This document shows positions 15,621 through 24,440 of a stretch of DNA of 64,000 nt, piece by piece (positions within the stretch are counted from its first letter, which is position 1; each line of letters starts with the position of its first letter). The notes under the pieces are model-generated. The model did not search any database. It saw only the letters and a program-made list of their open reading frames with translations, and had not been told where the DNA came from. Position numbers and translations under genes: made by a program. This stretch comes from Clostridium_AW sp963515715 (GTDB lineage Bacteria > Bacillota > Clostridia > Clostridiales > Clostridiaceae): contig NZ_CAUPZS010000003.1 of assembly GCF_963515715.1 (NCBI RefSeq), forward strand, positions 124,001 to 188,000, read 5' to 3'.

Positions 15621-16256
15621 CTACTTAACTTTTCCTATCAAAAACATTATCTTCATTCCTTTTGAGGAAAATTTCGCTTCATATTCTGTCATTATATTTT
15701 CTTTAAAGCCTGAATTGTGCAAATCATAAGTTACATACTCTAAATTAAATCCTGCCTCTTTAAAATATTCTTGTGAAGCATCAAATAGATCTCTATCATC
15801 GGTTTTAAACCAAACTTCACTGCCAGGTTTTAAGAATTTTTTATACTCATTTAAAAAATTGGTATGGGTAAGCCTTCTTTTATTATGTCTATCTTTAGGC
15901 CATGGATTGCAGAAGTTTATATAAATTTTTTCTACTTCATTTTCTTCAAACACTTCACTTATAAACATTATATTTAAAGGTATAATTCTTACATTGGTTA
16001 ATTCCAATTCTTCAACCTGTCTTTTAGCATATACCAGTATTTCATCTTTTAAGTCTACGGCAACATAATTTGTATCTTTAAATTTATCTCCTAACCTTGA
16101 GATAAATCCTCCTTTTCCGCATCCTAACTCTAAATGTATAGGATTTTCATTTTTAAATTCTTCTCTCCATTTGCCCTTATACTCCCTTGGATTAGTTATT
16201 ATCAAGTCGGAAGATTCCATCTCTGGTCTTGCCCACCATTTTTTCCTAAGTCTCAT
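15621..16256 (-). CDS. trmB: tRNA (guanine-N7-)-methyltransferase
   Basis: A 211-residue class I methyltransferase that makes m7G46 in tRNA. Key TrmB features are MRLRKKWWARPEM at the start, the SAM-binding LELGCGKGGFISRL, and the substrate segment NFCNPWPKDRHNKRRLTH followed by FLKPGSEVWFKTDD. Length is normal for the family. It is a single gene with its own ribosome binding site; the next gene downstream is the DUF3892 protein. Confidence 0.96.
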   Translation of the reverse strand: MRLRKKWWARPEMESSDLIITNPREYKGKWREEFKNENPIHLELGCGKGGFISRLGDKFKDTNYVAVDLKDEILVYAKRQVEELELTNVRIIPLNIMFISEVFEENEVEKIYINFCNPWPKDRHNKRRLTHTNFLNEYKKFLKPGSEVWFKTDDRDLFDASQEYFKEAGFNLEYVTYDLHNSGFKENIMTEYEAKFSSKGMKIMFLIGKVK

Positions 16257-16325
16257 AATATTCCTCCATATTCTACTCTATATAATACTTAACAGCATCT
16301 ATTATAGCATGACTAAATATATTAA

Positions 16326-17477
16326 TTAAACAAAATTTTCAACTTTATCGTCTACATTCATTTTATATATGGCTATAAGAAATAAAGCTAAGGAAAAAGC
16401 CCAAAGTATTATAATATTTATAAATACCTCTTTAAAATCCATTCCATGTTGTAGTTTATCTATAGCTTCAATTGCCCATTTTTGAGGAATGAAGTTGCTT
16501 ACCCTCTGTAAGGTCTTAGGCATAAAAGAGGTTTCCCAAAAGCATCCACCTAGCATAGAAGTAGGAATAGTTATTAGTGTAGTTAAATTACTCCCTTGGG
16601 CGGAAGACTTGGCAAATGCCATGACAACCATACCTATGCCTATGGCCGAAAGTCCAAAACTTACCAGAATTAACATCATTAAACCATTTGGAACATAAGT
16701 ATTTACTTTTATAACTTTTGTAATAAACAATAATATTATAATTACTTGAAAAAATACTATAAATAAATTTGCTAATACATTGGATAGCACATAGGTTTTA
16801 GAGCTAATTGGTGATGCGCATATTCTATAATAAGTTCTATTTCTTCTCTCTTTTATCATTAATCTAGATACATTTCCTGTGCTAAACATCATAAACATTA
16901 TTAAAAGTCCAATACCAGAATAGGTTATACCTATATTCAGCGAACTGTCCTCTAATATCTCCTCTTTGATTTTAAGCTTTCCATCTTTATATCCATCATA
17001 AAGCTTATTAAATTTATTCCTGTCCCCTCCTGAAGCTTTGCTTATATCCATCAAATTCTTAATATATATATTATTATAATTCTTTATAAGAGCAGTAGCC
17101 TGTTCTCCTTTTATGGAATACATGTGTATACCTTTAGGGTTTTCTTCATATATATTCTTAGTAAAATCTTCTGGGATAATCATAATACATTCTATTTTTC
17201 TATCCCCTATCATATCCTTTAATTCATCTTCACTACCAGTAATAAATTTAAATCTTTTAGTAGATTTGAGATACTCTATCATATCATTAGATAATACTTG
17301 ATTGTCTTTATTTATCAAACCTACATTCACCATAGAGTTAGTAGAAGCACTACTATTATAAATATAAAAAGAAGCTGCAAAACTTAGCATGGGTATTATA
17401 AAATAAATTATTATACTACTTTTTTTCCTAAAAACATTTTTTAAGGTATTAGTAAATAACACTATAATATTATCCAA
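16326..17477 (-). CDS. ABC-2 type permease (exporter subunit 2)
   Basis: A 383-residue membrane protein: one N-terminal membrane segment (about 20-40), a large external domain (40-170), and five membrane segments in the C-terminal half. This is the ABC2_membrane_3 layout used by drug and peptide exporters. LMIKERRNRTYYRICASPISSKTYVLSN is the conserved polar segment. Its ATG directly abuts the stop of the upstream paralogous permease. It is the last gene of an ATPase-permease-permease operon downstream of a two-component system. Substrate unknown; antimicrobial peptide or cell-wall antibiotic defence is a reasonable guess. Confidence 0.9.
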   Translation of the reverse strand: MDNIIVLFTNTLKNVFRKKSSIIIYFIIPMLSFAASFYIYNSSASTNSMVNVGLINKDNQVLSNDMIEYLKSTKRFKFITGSEDELKDMIGDRKIECIMIIPEDFTKNIYEENPKGIHMYSIKGEQATALIKNYNNIYIKNLMDISKASGGDRNKFNKLYDGYKDGKLKIKEEILEDSSLNIGITYSGIGLLIMFMMFSTGNVSRLMIKERRNRTYYRICASPISSKTYVLSNVLANLFIVFFQVIIILLFITKVIKVNTYVPNGLMMLILVSFGLSAIGIGMVVMAFAKSSAQGSNLTTLITIPTSMLGGCFWETSFMPKTLQRVSNFIPQKWAIEAIDKLQHGMDFKEVFINIIILWAFSLALFLIAIYKMNVDDKVENFV

Positions 17478-18593
17478 TTAAATCACCTTCTTTTTATATA
17501 TTAATGATGAAATAGTTAGAAATAATATGGCTACGCATAAATTTATTATTATTGCAGTATAAGCAGTTGAATAATTATTAGAATATATATAATTAAAAAT
17601 CCCATCATTTGTCCACTTCAATGGAGAAAGTTTACATATAATATTAAGTGCTTTGTTATTATAGCTCTCAAGTGGAATATATCCTCCCCCTAAGAATGTC
17701 ATTATAGGAGCTATCATATTTAATAAGGAACTAGATAAAGTCTCTTTATTTGTCATAAATGCAACTCCAACTCCTAATGAAATAGACATAATAACTTGAG
17801 AAAATATTAAAATATAAATAAAAGTCATGTTTTCTCCCCAATAGGTTTTAAACACATATTTTGTAAACAATATAACAATTAACCCTTGTGAAAATGTGGC
17901 TATTATACTACCTAATAACTTACCAGTTAAAATTTCATATTTACTAACTGGAGCGCACATTATTCTATTAAAAGTATTTCTAATATACTCTCCTCCTATA
18001 GAAAATGAACCCTTTAAAGAACCATACATTATTATCATAGTTAACATGGTAACTGCGTAGTAATCTAAAGCCCTAGGCTTTTTCCAATTTTCCATACTAC
18101 TTTCTTGTACATAGTTAAAATCATTATCCTTTAATACTTCCTCTAAGCTTTTAGGGTTTTCTAAGTATATTTCTCTTATAGCATTATACCTCTCCACATA
18201 ACTTTGAAGTATTGTCTCTATTAAGTCTCCCTTAAAATTGTATACTTTATTTTTATAAAAAGTTATTTCTCCTTTATCTTCATTGACATCTATATAACAT
18301 GTATAAGAACCATTCTCTACTTTTTTTAATGCTTCTTCTTTAGACTGTATTTGCTCACTTTCAATGCCTAAATCTTTTATGGTTTTTAAAAATTCATTAA
18401 AGTTATTATTTTTACCTTCTATGCTATAAAGAATTTTATTGTACTTAAAAGTAATTGAATTATTGAAAGAACCGGATAAAGCATACCCTAGTATCAATAT
18501 AATAACTATAGGATATATCACCATCATAATCATGGAATGTTTATCTTTTAAACTATGTTTCATTTCTTTTAGGGCTATCGTAAATAAATTCAT
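17478..18593 (-). CDS. ABC-2 type permease (exporter subunit 1)
   Basis: A 371-residue permease with the same plan as its downstream partner: N-terminal membrane segment, extracytoplasmic domain (about 40-170) and a C-terminal bundle including FNRIMCAPVSKYEILTGKLLGS. GGAGAGGGGAG precedes the ATG. It lies 11 bases after the ATPase gene and ends exactly where the next gene begins, so a heterodimeric permease with tightly coupled translation is likely. Confidence 0.9.
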   Translation of the reverse strand: MNLFTIALKEMKHSLKDKHSMIMMVIYPIVIILILGYALSGSFNNSITFKYNKILYSIEGKNNNFNEFLKTIKDLGIESEQIQSKEEALKKVENGSYTCYIDVNEDKGEITFYKNKVYNFKGDLIETILQSYVERYNAIREIYLENPKSLEEVLKDNDFNYVQESSMENWKKPRALDYYAVTMLTMIIMYGSLKGSFSIGGEYIRNTFNRIMCAPVSKYEILTGKLLGSIIATFSQGLIVILFTKYVFKTYWGENMTFIYILIFSQVIMSISLGVGVAFMTNKETLSSSLLNMIAPIMTFLGGGYIPLESYNNKALNIICKLSPLKWTNDGIFNYIYSNNYSTAYTAIIINLCVAILFLTISSLIYKKKVI

Positions 18594-18604
18594 ACTCCCC
18601 TCTC

Positions 18605-19540
18605 CTAATCCCTTAATTTTCTTCCTGTAAGGGTTAAAAATACAGTTTCTAAGTTAGGCTTATTAGACTCTACATTTTGTATGGATAAGTTATTTTTTGT
18701 AAAATATAATATTATTTGCTCCATATTATTTATATCTTTATTGCTACTTATCTCTACCTTATTATCTTTTATTGTTACTCCATTAACCCCTGAAATTTTT
18801 CTAATTTCCTTTTCATCTACACTATTTAGAGAATCAATGGTTATTATTATTCTTTGTTTATCCCATACAAGAGATTTTAGTTCATCCTTACTTCCCTCTG
18901 CAATTAGCTTACCGTGGTCTATTATGGCTATTTTACTACATATCTCTTCTATCTCTTCCATGTAATGGCTTGTATATATTATAGTAGAGCCAAGACTGTT
19001 CAATTTTTTTACAGATTGAAGAATATGATTTCTTGATTGAGGATCTATGCCTACTGTTGGCTCATCCATTATTATAAGCTTAGGTTTATGAGCTAACGCA
19101 CAGGCTATATTTAATCTCCTTTTCATTCCTCCTGAAAGTTCACTTGGAAAACTCTTTATTTTATCTCCTAATCCTACAAATTCCAAAGCAGCTAAAGAGC
19201 TTTCTTTCAAATAGCTACCTCTTAGTCCATAAAGGCTTCCAAAAAATTTTACATTTTCAAACACTGTTAAATCTTCATATATTGCTATATCTTGGGGAAC
19301 TATTCCTATATTACTCTTTATGAATTTTTTCTCATCATTAATATCTTTATTAAATATTTTTATCTTTCCACTATTTGGTTTTAATAGCCCACATATTATA
19401 TTTATTATAGTACTTTTCCCGGCACCATTAGGTCCTAATAGTCCATATATCTCTCCCTCTTCTATTTTTAAATTCACATTATCTACTGCAGTAAAATTTC
19501 TAAACTTTCTAGTTAAATTTTCTATAGTGATTATATTCAT
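18605..19540 (-). CDS. ABC transporter ATP-binding protein (drug/peptide exporter type)
   Basis: A 311-residue ATPase with Walker A GPNGAGKST, Q-loop VPQDIA, signature LSGGMKRRLNIACALAH, Walker B KLIIMDEPTVGIDP and switch TSHYMEE. The roughly 80-residue C-terminal extension is typical of DrrA/NodI-type exporters. It is the first gene of the exporter operon, and lies 105 bases downstream of the response regulator, so the regulator probably controls it. Confidence 0.93.
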   Translation of the reverse strand: MNIITIENLTRKFRNFTAVDNVNLKIEEGEIYGLLGPNGAGKSTIINIICGLLKPNSGKIKIFNKDINDEKKFIKSNIGIVPQDIAIYEDLTVFENVKFFGSLYGLRGSYLKESSLAALEFVGLGDKIKSFPSELSGGMKRRLNIACALAHKPKLIIMDEPTVGIDPQSRNHILQSVKKLNSLGSTIIYTSHYMEEIEEICSKIAIIDHGKLIAEGSKDELKSLVWDKQRIIITIDSLNSVDEKEIRKISGVNGVTIKDNKVEISSNKDINNMEQIILYFTKNNLSIQNVESNKPNLETVFLTLTGRKLRD

Positions 19541-19645
19541 TAATTCATCACCCCATATCCTTATTCCCCTTATATAATTATATAAAAAAAATGACTTCTC
19601 CTTTAGTATGGAAAGTCACTTTTTCTTATGACAAAAGTCATATTA

Positions 19646-20275
19646 CTATATATTACCTTTTAAATAACTAACAGCTATCTGTGTTCTGTGTTCTAACCCG
19701 GTTTTATCTAATATAGACGTAATATAATTTTTAACCGTACCCTCTGATATATATAGTTTTTGAGCAACTTCTTTATTAGATAAACCTTCTGCCACAGCCT
19801 TTATAACCTCTATTTCTCTTGCTGTAAAATTTTCTTCATCAAGTTTTATTTCTTTTTTGTCCTCTATTAATTCTTTAACCTTATTCATTATCACATCTTG
19901 AAAAACTGTATTACCATTGTAAACAGTTCTTATTGCATCTATTATTTTATCTGGAGAATTATTTTTAAGTATATACCCCTTAGCTCCGTTCTTTATACCA
20001 TTTACTATATATTCATCTTCATCAAAAGTAGTCAATATTAAACACTTAGTATTTGTGTTTTTAACTATTTCTTTTACTCCGTCTACTCCATTTAAAACTG
20101 GCATTCTTACATCTAAAAGTGCTACATCCACCTCTTCTTTTATACATGTATCTAAGGCTTCTAAGCCATTTTCCACCGCTCCAATAACCTGAATATCATC
20201 ATACATGGTAAGTATTATCTTCAAACTTTCTCTTATTAAAGAATCATCATCTGCAATTAAAACCCTAATAGCCAT
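19646..20275 (-). CDS. NarL/LuxR-family response regulator
   Basis: A 209-residue regulator. The receiver domain (1-120) has DD at 9-10, phospho-acceptor Asp in VALLDVRMP and Lys in GYILKNN. The C-terminal LuxR-type helix-turn-helix is FTAREIEVIKAVAEGLSNKEVAQKLYIS. It follows its histidine kinase by 23 bases. The downstream ABC exporter is the obvious candidate target. Confidence 0.94.
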   Translation of the reverse strand: MAIRVLIADDDSLIRESLKIILTMYDDIQVIGAVENGLEALDTCIKEEVDVALLDVRMPVLNGVDGVKEIVKNTNTKCLILTTFDEDEYIVNGIKNGAKGYILKNNSPDKIIDAIRTVYNGNTVFQDVIMNKVKELIEDKKEIKLDEENFTAREIEVIKAVAEGLSNKEVAQKLYISEGTVKNYITSILDKTGLEHRTQIAVSYLKGNI

Positions 20276-20298
20276 ATAAATCCCCCTATAAACAAAAT

Positions 20299-21405
20299 TT
20301 ATTCCTCAATAGGAAGTATAATTACTACAGAAAAACCCTTTGAGCCATCTACTATAACTCTTCCTCCTATGTTTCCACATCTCTCTTCAATACCTTTTAA
20401 ACCCATTCCTTTTCTAAAATTAAAGCTGCCTACTCCGTTATCCTTAATCTCCATTCTAATTATCTTATTGAAAATCTGTAAATTCACAGTTACTTTATTA
20501 CCTTTTGAATACTTTATTGTATTTGTTAAGCATTCTTTTATATTTTCCTCTATAACCTTCCATTGTTGATAAGTTACATTTTGAATTTCACCATGAAACA
20601 TAAATGTATGTTTTATATTGCTCTTAGATGTAAATTCTTCTAATAACAGCTTAATTTTATTAATACCAACTTGCTCAAAAGGAGGTTTTATATTTCTTAG
20701 AGTACCTCTTATACTTTCCATTCCATCACTTAGTACAGCAATTGTGTTGTCCATAAGGGTAATGCTCTTTTCTTTATCTTTTTCCATAAGCATTTTTGAA
20801 GCCTGAAGTTGAAGTATACTACCTGAAAGTGTATGACCAATTTTGTCATGTATTTCCTGGGCAATTTTATTTCTTTCTTCCAGCTTGGAAGTATATATTA
20901 TTTGGCTTTCATATTCTGCATTTTTAATAATTTTGCTGCTCATATTATCATAAGACAGTTTTAAATTATCATTTTCCTTCATTAATTCATCTATCCTCTC
21001 CTTACTTTTTATAAGTAAGGAAAAAAATAAATAGGTAGCCGCAGATATAAATAAATACTCTATCCTAATATCTTTTCTAACAATCATAGTAGTAGCGATG
21101 ATAGATATATTTAAATATATATTTGCAACGGAAATTCTATACATAAGTTCAAAAAGGTTTATTGGCAATAAAAATAGAAACAATGGGGTTATATATACCC
21201 CGGATACAATTAAAAATATACTGATTACATTTCCAAGAACTATTTTTGTATTTTTGTTTTCGCTAATGTACAAAAGCATACTTATAGCGATGTACAACAA
21301 CAAAAATAATATTGTTAATTCATCTCTATCTTCATATAAGGTAATGTATTTTAGGGAAGAATAAATTAAAATAATAAGCTTATTTAATATTATCCACTTA
21401 TCCAT
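20299..21405 (-). CDS. sensor histidine kinase (HisKA_3/DesK-LiaS type)
   Basis: A 368-residue membrane kinase: five or six N-terminal membrane segments (1-135), a coiled linker, the HisKA_3 dimerisation domain with phospho-acceptor His in EERNKIAQEIHDKIGHTLSG, and an HATPase domain with NTIKYSKG and DNGVGSFNFRKGMGLKGIEERC. There is no large external sensing domain, so the signal is likely sensed in or at the membrane, as in LiaS-like intramembrane sensors. It pairs with the response regulator encoded next. Confidence 0.92.
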   Translation of the reverse strand: MDKWIILNKLIILIYSSLKYITLYEDRDELTILFLLLYIAISMLLYISENKNTKIVLGNVISIFLIVSGVYITPLFLFLLPINLFELMYRISVANIYLNISIIATTMIVRKDIRIEYLFISAATYLFFSLLIKSKERIDELMKENDNLKLSYDNMSSKIIKNAEYESQIIYTSKLEERNKIAQEIHDKIGHTLSGSILQLQASKMLMEKDKEKSITLMDNTIAVLSDGMESIRGTLRNIKPPFEQVGINKIKLLLEEFTSKSNIKHTFMFHGEIQNVTYQQWKVIEENIKECLTNTIKYSKGNKVTVNLQIFNKIIRMEIKDNGVGSFNFRKGMGLKGIEERCGNIGGRVIVDGSKGFSVVIILPIEE

Positions 21406-21425
21406 ATGAATCCTTCTTTTATAAA

Positions 21426-22073
21426 CTAAATGTTAAATATTTTCATTAAAAAACCATAAAGTGCATTAGCAGGAGCGTGAACTAAAACTCCAGAAATCCA
21501 TGGTATCATTATAAATAGTAATAGTATTACAGTTTGATAAGGATACATTGCTTCATAAATTTTATAAGCTTTTGCTGGGAAAAGATCTCTTAAAACATGA
21601 GATCCATCTAAGCCTGGTAATGGCATGATATTAAAAAATGCCAAAATACAATTTAATTGTATTGTTATATATAAAATAGTAATTAATAAATTAATAACAG
21701 AGTTATTATAGAAAGATTGTGGTAAAAACTTATTCATAATAGACAGGATAACAGCAACTACCACAGCAACTAGTACGTTAGCTAAAGGGCCTGCGATTGA
21801 AACCTTTAAATCGTCCTTATAATAATTCTTAAATGCCCTTGGATTTACTTGTACAGGTTTTGCCCATCCAAAACCAGCAAGAATAACCATAATAAATCCT
21901 AGTGGATCTATATGGGCTAATGGATTTAAGGTTAATCTCCCTTGAAATTTAGGAGTTTTATCCCCTAATCTGTCAGCCACAAAAGCGTGGGCATACTCAT
22001 GAAATGTAAATGCAATTAATATGGCTGGAATCGTTAGTATCTTATATATCAACATATTCACTAATAAAATCAT
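21426..22073 (-). CDS. site-2 protease family zinc metalloprotease (M50)
   Basis: A 215-residue polytopic M50 peptidase. Zn ligands are in FTFHEYAHAF (HExxH, about residues 24-28) and NIMPLPGLDGSHVL (Asp of the NPxxDG-type motif). Five or six membrane segments; no PDZ domain, so it is the small YwhC/Rip-like type. Its substrate is unknown. The exact start is not decided, because the ATG at 22073 directly follows GAGAGG and a GTG four codons later has longer spacing. Confidence 0.88.
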   Translation of the reverse strand: MILLVNMLIYKILTIPAILIAFTFHEYAHAFVADRLGDKTPKFQGRLTLNPLAHIDPLGFIMVILAGFGWAKPVQVNPRAFKNYYKDDLKVSIAGPLANVLVAVVVAVILSIMNKFLPQSFYNNSVINLLITILYITIQLNCILAFFNIMPLPGLDGSHVLRDLFPAKAYKIYEAMYPYQTVILLLFIMIPWISGVLVHAPANALYGFLMKIFNI

Positions 22074-22121
22074 CCTCTCTTAATATCAATGTAAAATTAT
22101 TATATCATAAAGTTATAAAAC

Positions 22122-22165
22122 AAAACTACTAAGATCTAGACGCTTAAGTCCATCTTAGTAGTTTT
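22122..22165 (-). terminator. intrinsic terminator after the beta-propeller gene
   Basis: Fourteen-base perfect arms 22122-22135 and 22152-22165 with a 16-base loop, followed on the minus strand by a T-rich run, 7 bases past the stop. Confidence 0.8.
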
Positions 22166-22171
22166 TAGTTT

Positions 22172-23200
22172 TTATTTGAATAATGTCTTAATTAGTTTAC
22201 CATCTTTTATCGATGCAACACCATTGTCATATACTTGAAGGAATATACCAGAATAAGAGTATTCCTTCCCTGTAGCTATTTCTTTAACCATGCCTTTTAG
22301 ATTATCATTTATAACAATCTTTCCACCATCTAAAATAAATATATCTTCACTATTTGCAGGCTGTACTAAAGGCATAACTTTCCACTCACTTGTAGGTGTT
22401 TCTACTTTTCCATAATATATTTTCGATATTTTATTATCTTCTAATGCTCCTATATAAACATTATCATCATCGTCAACGCCCAGTAATTTTGGATTGTCTA
22501 CATCTTTTATTTTTATAGAATTTTCCATACCAGTGGCATAAACTCTGTTATAAGTTTTATCTTCGTAAATAAGCTTATCTTCATTGTGCAGAATAGCAAT
22601 TTCCCCAACGAAATCAGATTTTAAATATAAATTTCTTAGTTGTTTATTTATATCTATCCAATAAAAACTACTTCTTCCTCCACTTCTAGAAACCTTTATA
22701 TATATTACATTGGTAAAAACAGAATATTGTATATCTTCAACCTCTGAATTTTCATCTGCCCAGGTTAAATCCTTTATTTTTCCACTTTCTTCTCTATCAA
22801 CATCATAGTAGGATAATTTTAATCCACTACTGTTATTAGAATTATGTTTCTCACCTATTAATATTCTATTTCTATCCGGAAGCCATTTATAGAAGGATAT
22901 ATCTACTCCTTCATCAAAGGATACTTTTTTTTCTTTCCCATCTTTTGTATTTATAACTTTTAATTGTCCATCTATATTATATGCTACATACTTACCATCA
23001 AAGGATAGGGCAACATGTTCTGCTCCCGCTGGTATAGGCACTTCTACATCCTTTTTAGTATCATTTTCTTTTTTTTCTACCTTTTTAAATCTAACTGATG
23101 TATTTGTTGATAGATATATTTTATCAATATAAACAAAACCAATTATTTGAACTATTAATGAAAATATTATCCAAGTAATTATCCTCTTTGTAGACTTCAT
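22172..23200 (-). CDS. membrane-anchored beta-propeller-like protein, unknown function
   Basis: A 342-residue protein with one N-terminal membrane segment (ITWIIFSLIVQIIGFVYI) and an external domain. The domain has repeated beta-strand units such as ALSFDGKYVAYNIDGQLKVINTKDGKEKKV and YKWLPDRNRILIG, which resemble the blades of TolB/DPP-type propellers. No enzymatic motif is seen. It lies 14 bases downstream of the phosphodiester glycosidase gene in the same direction, so the two are probably co-expressed and may act together at the cell surface. Confidence 0.6.
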   Translation of the reverse strand: MKSTKRIITWIIFSLIVQIIGFVYIDKIYLSTNTSVRFKKVEKKENDTKKDVEVPIPAGAEHVALSFDGKYVAYNIDGQLKVINTKDGKEKKVSFDEGVDISFYKWLPDRNRILIGEKHNSNNSSGLKLSYYDVDREESGKIKDLTWADENSEVEDIQYSVFTNVIYIKVSRSGGRSSFYWIDINKQLRNLYLKSDFVGEIAILHNEDKLIYEDKTYNRVYATGMENSIKIKDVDNPKLLGVDDDDNVYIGALEDNKISKIYYGKVETPTSEWKVMPLVQPANSEDIFILDGGKIVINDNLKGMVKEIATGKEYSYSGIFLQVYDNGVASIKDGKLIKTLFK

Positions 23201-23214
23201 CTTTCCCTCTCCTT

Positions 23215-24219
23215 CTAAGATGTTACATATATGACAGAAGGTACAGCTCTTTCACCTAATGGGTTACAAGGATTATTAATGACTTCTTCATCATAATACA
23301 TTGTGGCAGAAGACCCTCCATCTAAATTAGTTGCATTGAGAGCACCGTATTCTAGCATTATATCTTGTACATCTCTTAAGGTAGCTCCTACACTTCTAAC
23401 CTGTCTTCCATCTATGACTAGTAAAAGCATAGCTCCATCTTCCCTTTGTCCGATGGCAGTTCTAGGTGCAATTCCCCATCCACCATCACCAGATTTTATA
23501 GTAGGCTGTCCATTTACTACTAGCGCAGGACCAAAGGTTATAGCTTCTTTTGCATTTAAATCCTTTAGCTCATTTAAACTATATTTACCAACTAACAATA
23601 CGCCTTCTTCAGTAATAGCCATTACATCATCTTTTGCATTTGAGTTGCTGACATTATTAATTATCTTCCCATCGTTCATAATTATTCCAACTGGTTGTCC
23701 TCCTGTGCCTGTCCAATTTCCATCTGAATTTTGATCAACAAAACCTCCGGCATTTATGGCTGCAATAGCATTATTATTTTTACCTATTTGGCTTGTTAGT
23801 TCTCCTAATTCCTTTGATAATTTACTACTATAGCCAACCTTTACTCTAGTAGGATCATGTACTACTAACATATAACCCTTAAATTTTTTCCCATCTATAT
23901 CGTATCTTTCTATATTGGTATCGTGCTTATTTTTAAAGTTTATTTCTCCTAATCCCTTTCCCTGGTCAATAACCTCTACAACATCTTCACTTAAGATTTG
24001 TTTTATTTTTTTATCTGATAAAAAAGTAGTGGCTATATATTGATGGCTTAAGGTGCTCATAGCTGCTCCAACTATTGTCTTTCTCACATTTTTAAAAGGT
24101 CCATAAAATAATATCATTGGGGCTGTAATACCCGTGAATACAAACTCAAATATCAGAAAAAACAGAAATATTTTAAAAGAAAATTTCTTTTTTTTCTTTA
24201 TTTTTTTCTTTCCCTTCAT
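23215..24219 (-). CDS. phosphodiester glycosidase (NAGPA-domain) family protein
   Basis: A 334-residue protein with a very basic N-terminus and one membrane anchor (about 14-36). The external NAGPA-like domain (about 115-334) has AAINAGGFVDQ, GIIMNDGKII, FGPALVVNGQP, APRTAIGQREDGAMLLLVIDGRQ and the diagnostic NLDGGSSATMYY. The family removes GlcNAc-1-phosphodiester caps in mammals, and in bacteria acts on surface polysaccharide or teichoic acid. The substrate here is unknown. It is first in an operon with the propeller protein. Confidence 0.88.
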   Translation of the reverse strand: MKGKKKIKKKKKFSFKIFLFFLIFEFVFTGITAPMILFYGPFKNVRKTIVGAAMSTLSHQYIATTFLSDKKIKQILSEDVVEVIDQGKGLGEINFKNKHDTNIERYDIDGKKFKGYMLVVHDPTRVKVGYSSKLSKELGELTSQIGKNNNAIAAINAGGFVDQNSDGNWTGTGGQPVGIIMNDGKIINNVSNSNAKDDVMAITEEGVLLVGKYSLNELKDLNAKEAITFGPALVVNGQPTIKSGDGGWGIAPRTAIGQREDGAMLLLVIDGRQVRSVGATLRDVQDIMLEYGALNATNLDGGSSATMYYDEEVINNPCNPLGERAVPSVIYVTS

Positions 24220-24375
24220 ATTTCAACCTTTCCTTTCATTTTTCCTTTCATTTAGCATATAATAATCATTGTACAATAAATATGTACTTTTTTAAATAGT
24301 AATCATTGTATTTATACGTATTTATTTGGAATGAAATTATTAATTTTTTATAAACAATAGAAAAAAACACATGAA

Positions 24376-24397
24376 GAAATCCCCTTAAGGGGATCTC
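24376..24397 (-). terminator. short hairpin after the PhoH gene
   Basis: ATCCCC-TTAA-GGGGAT (24379-24394) with flanking partial pairing, about 45 bases past the stop; the minus strand later runs into GTTTTTTT. Confidence 0.55.
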
Positions 24398-24440
24398 TTT
24401 TCAGCATCTATATTCTAAAAAATTACCAGCTAAAAGGGAA

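Noticed and set aside
23303..23734. 143-codon open frame on the plus strand
   Set aside because: Antisense to the NAGPA-domain gene, with no supporting motif or ribosome binding site.
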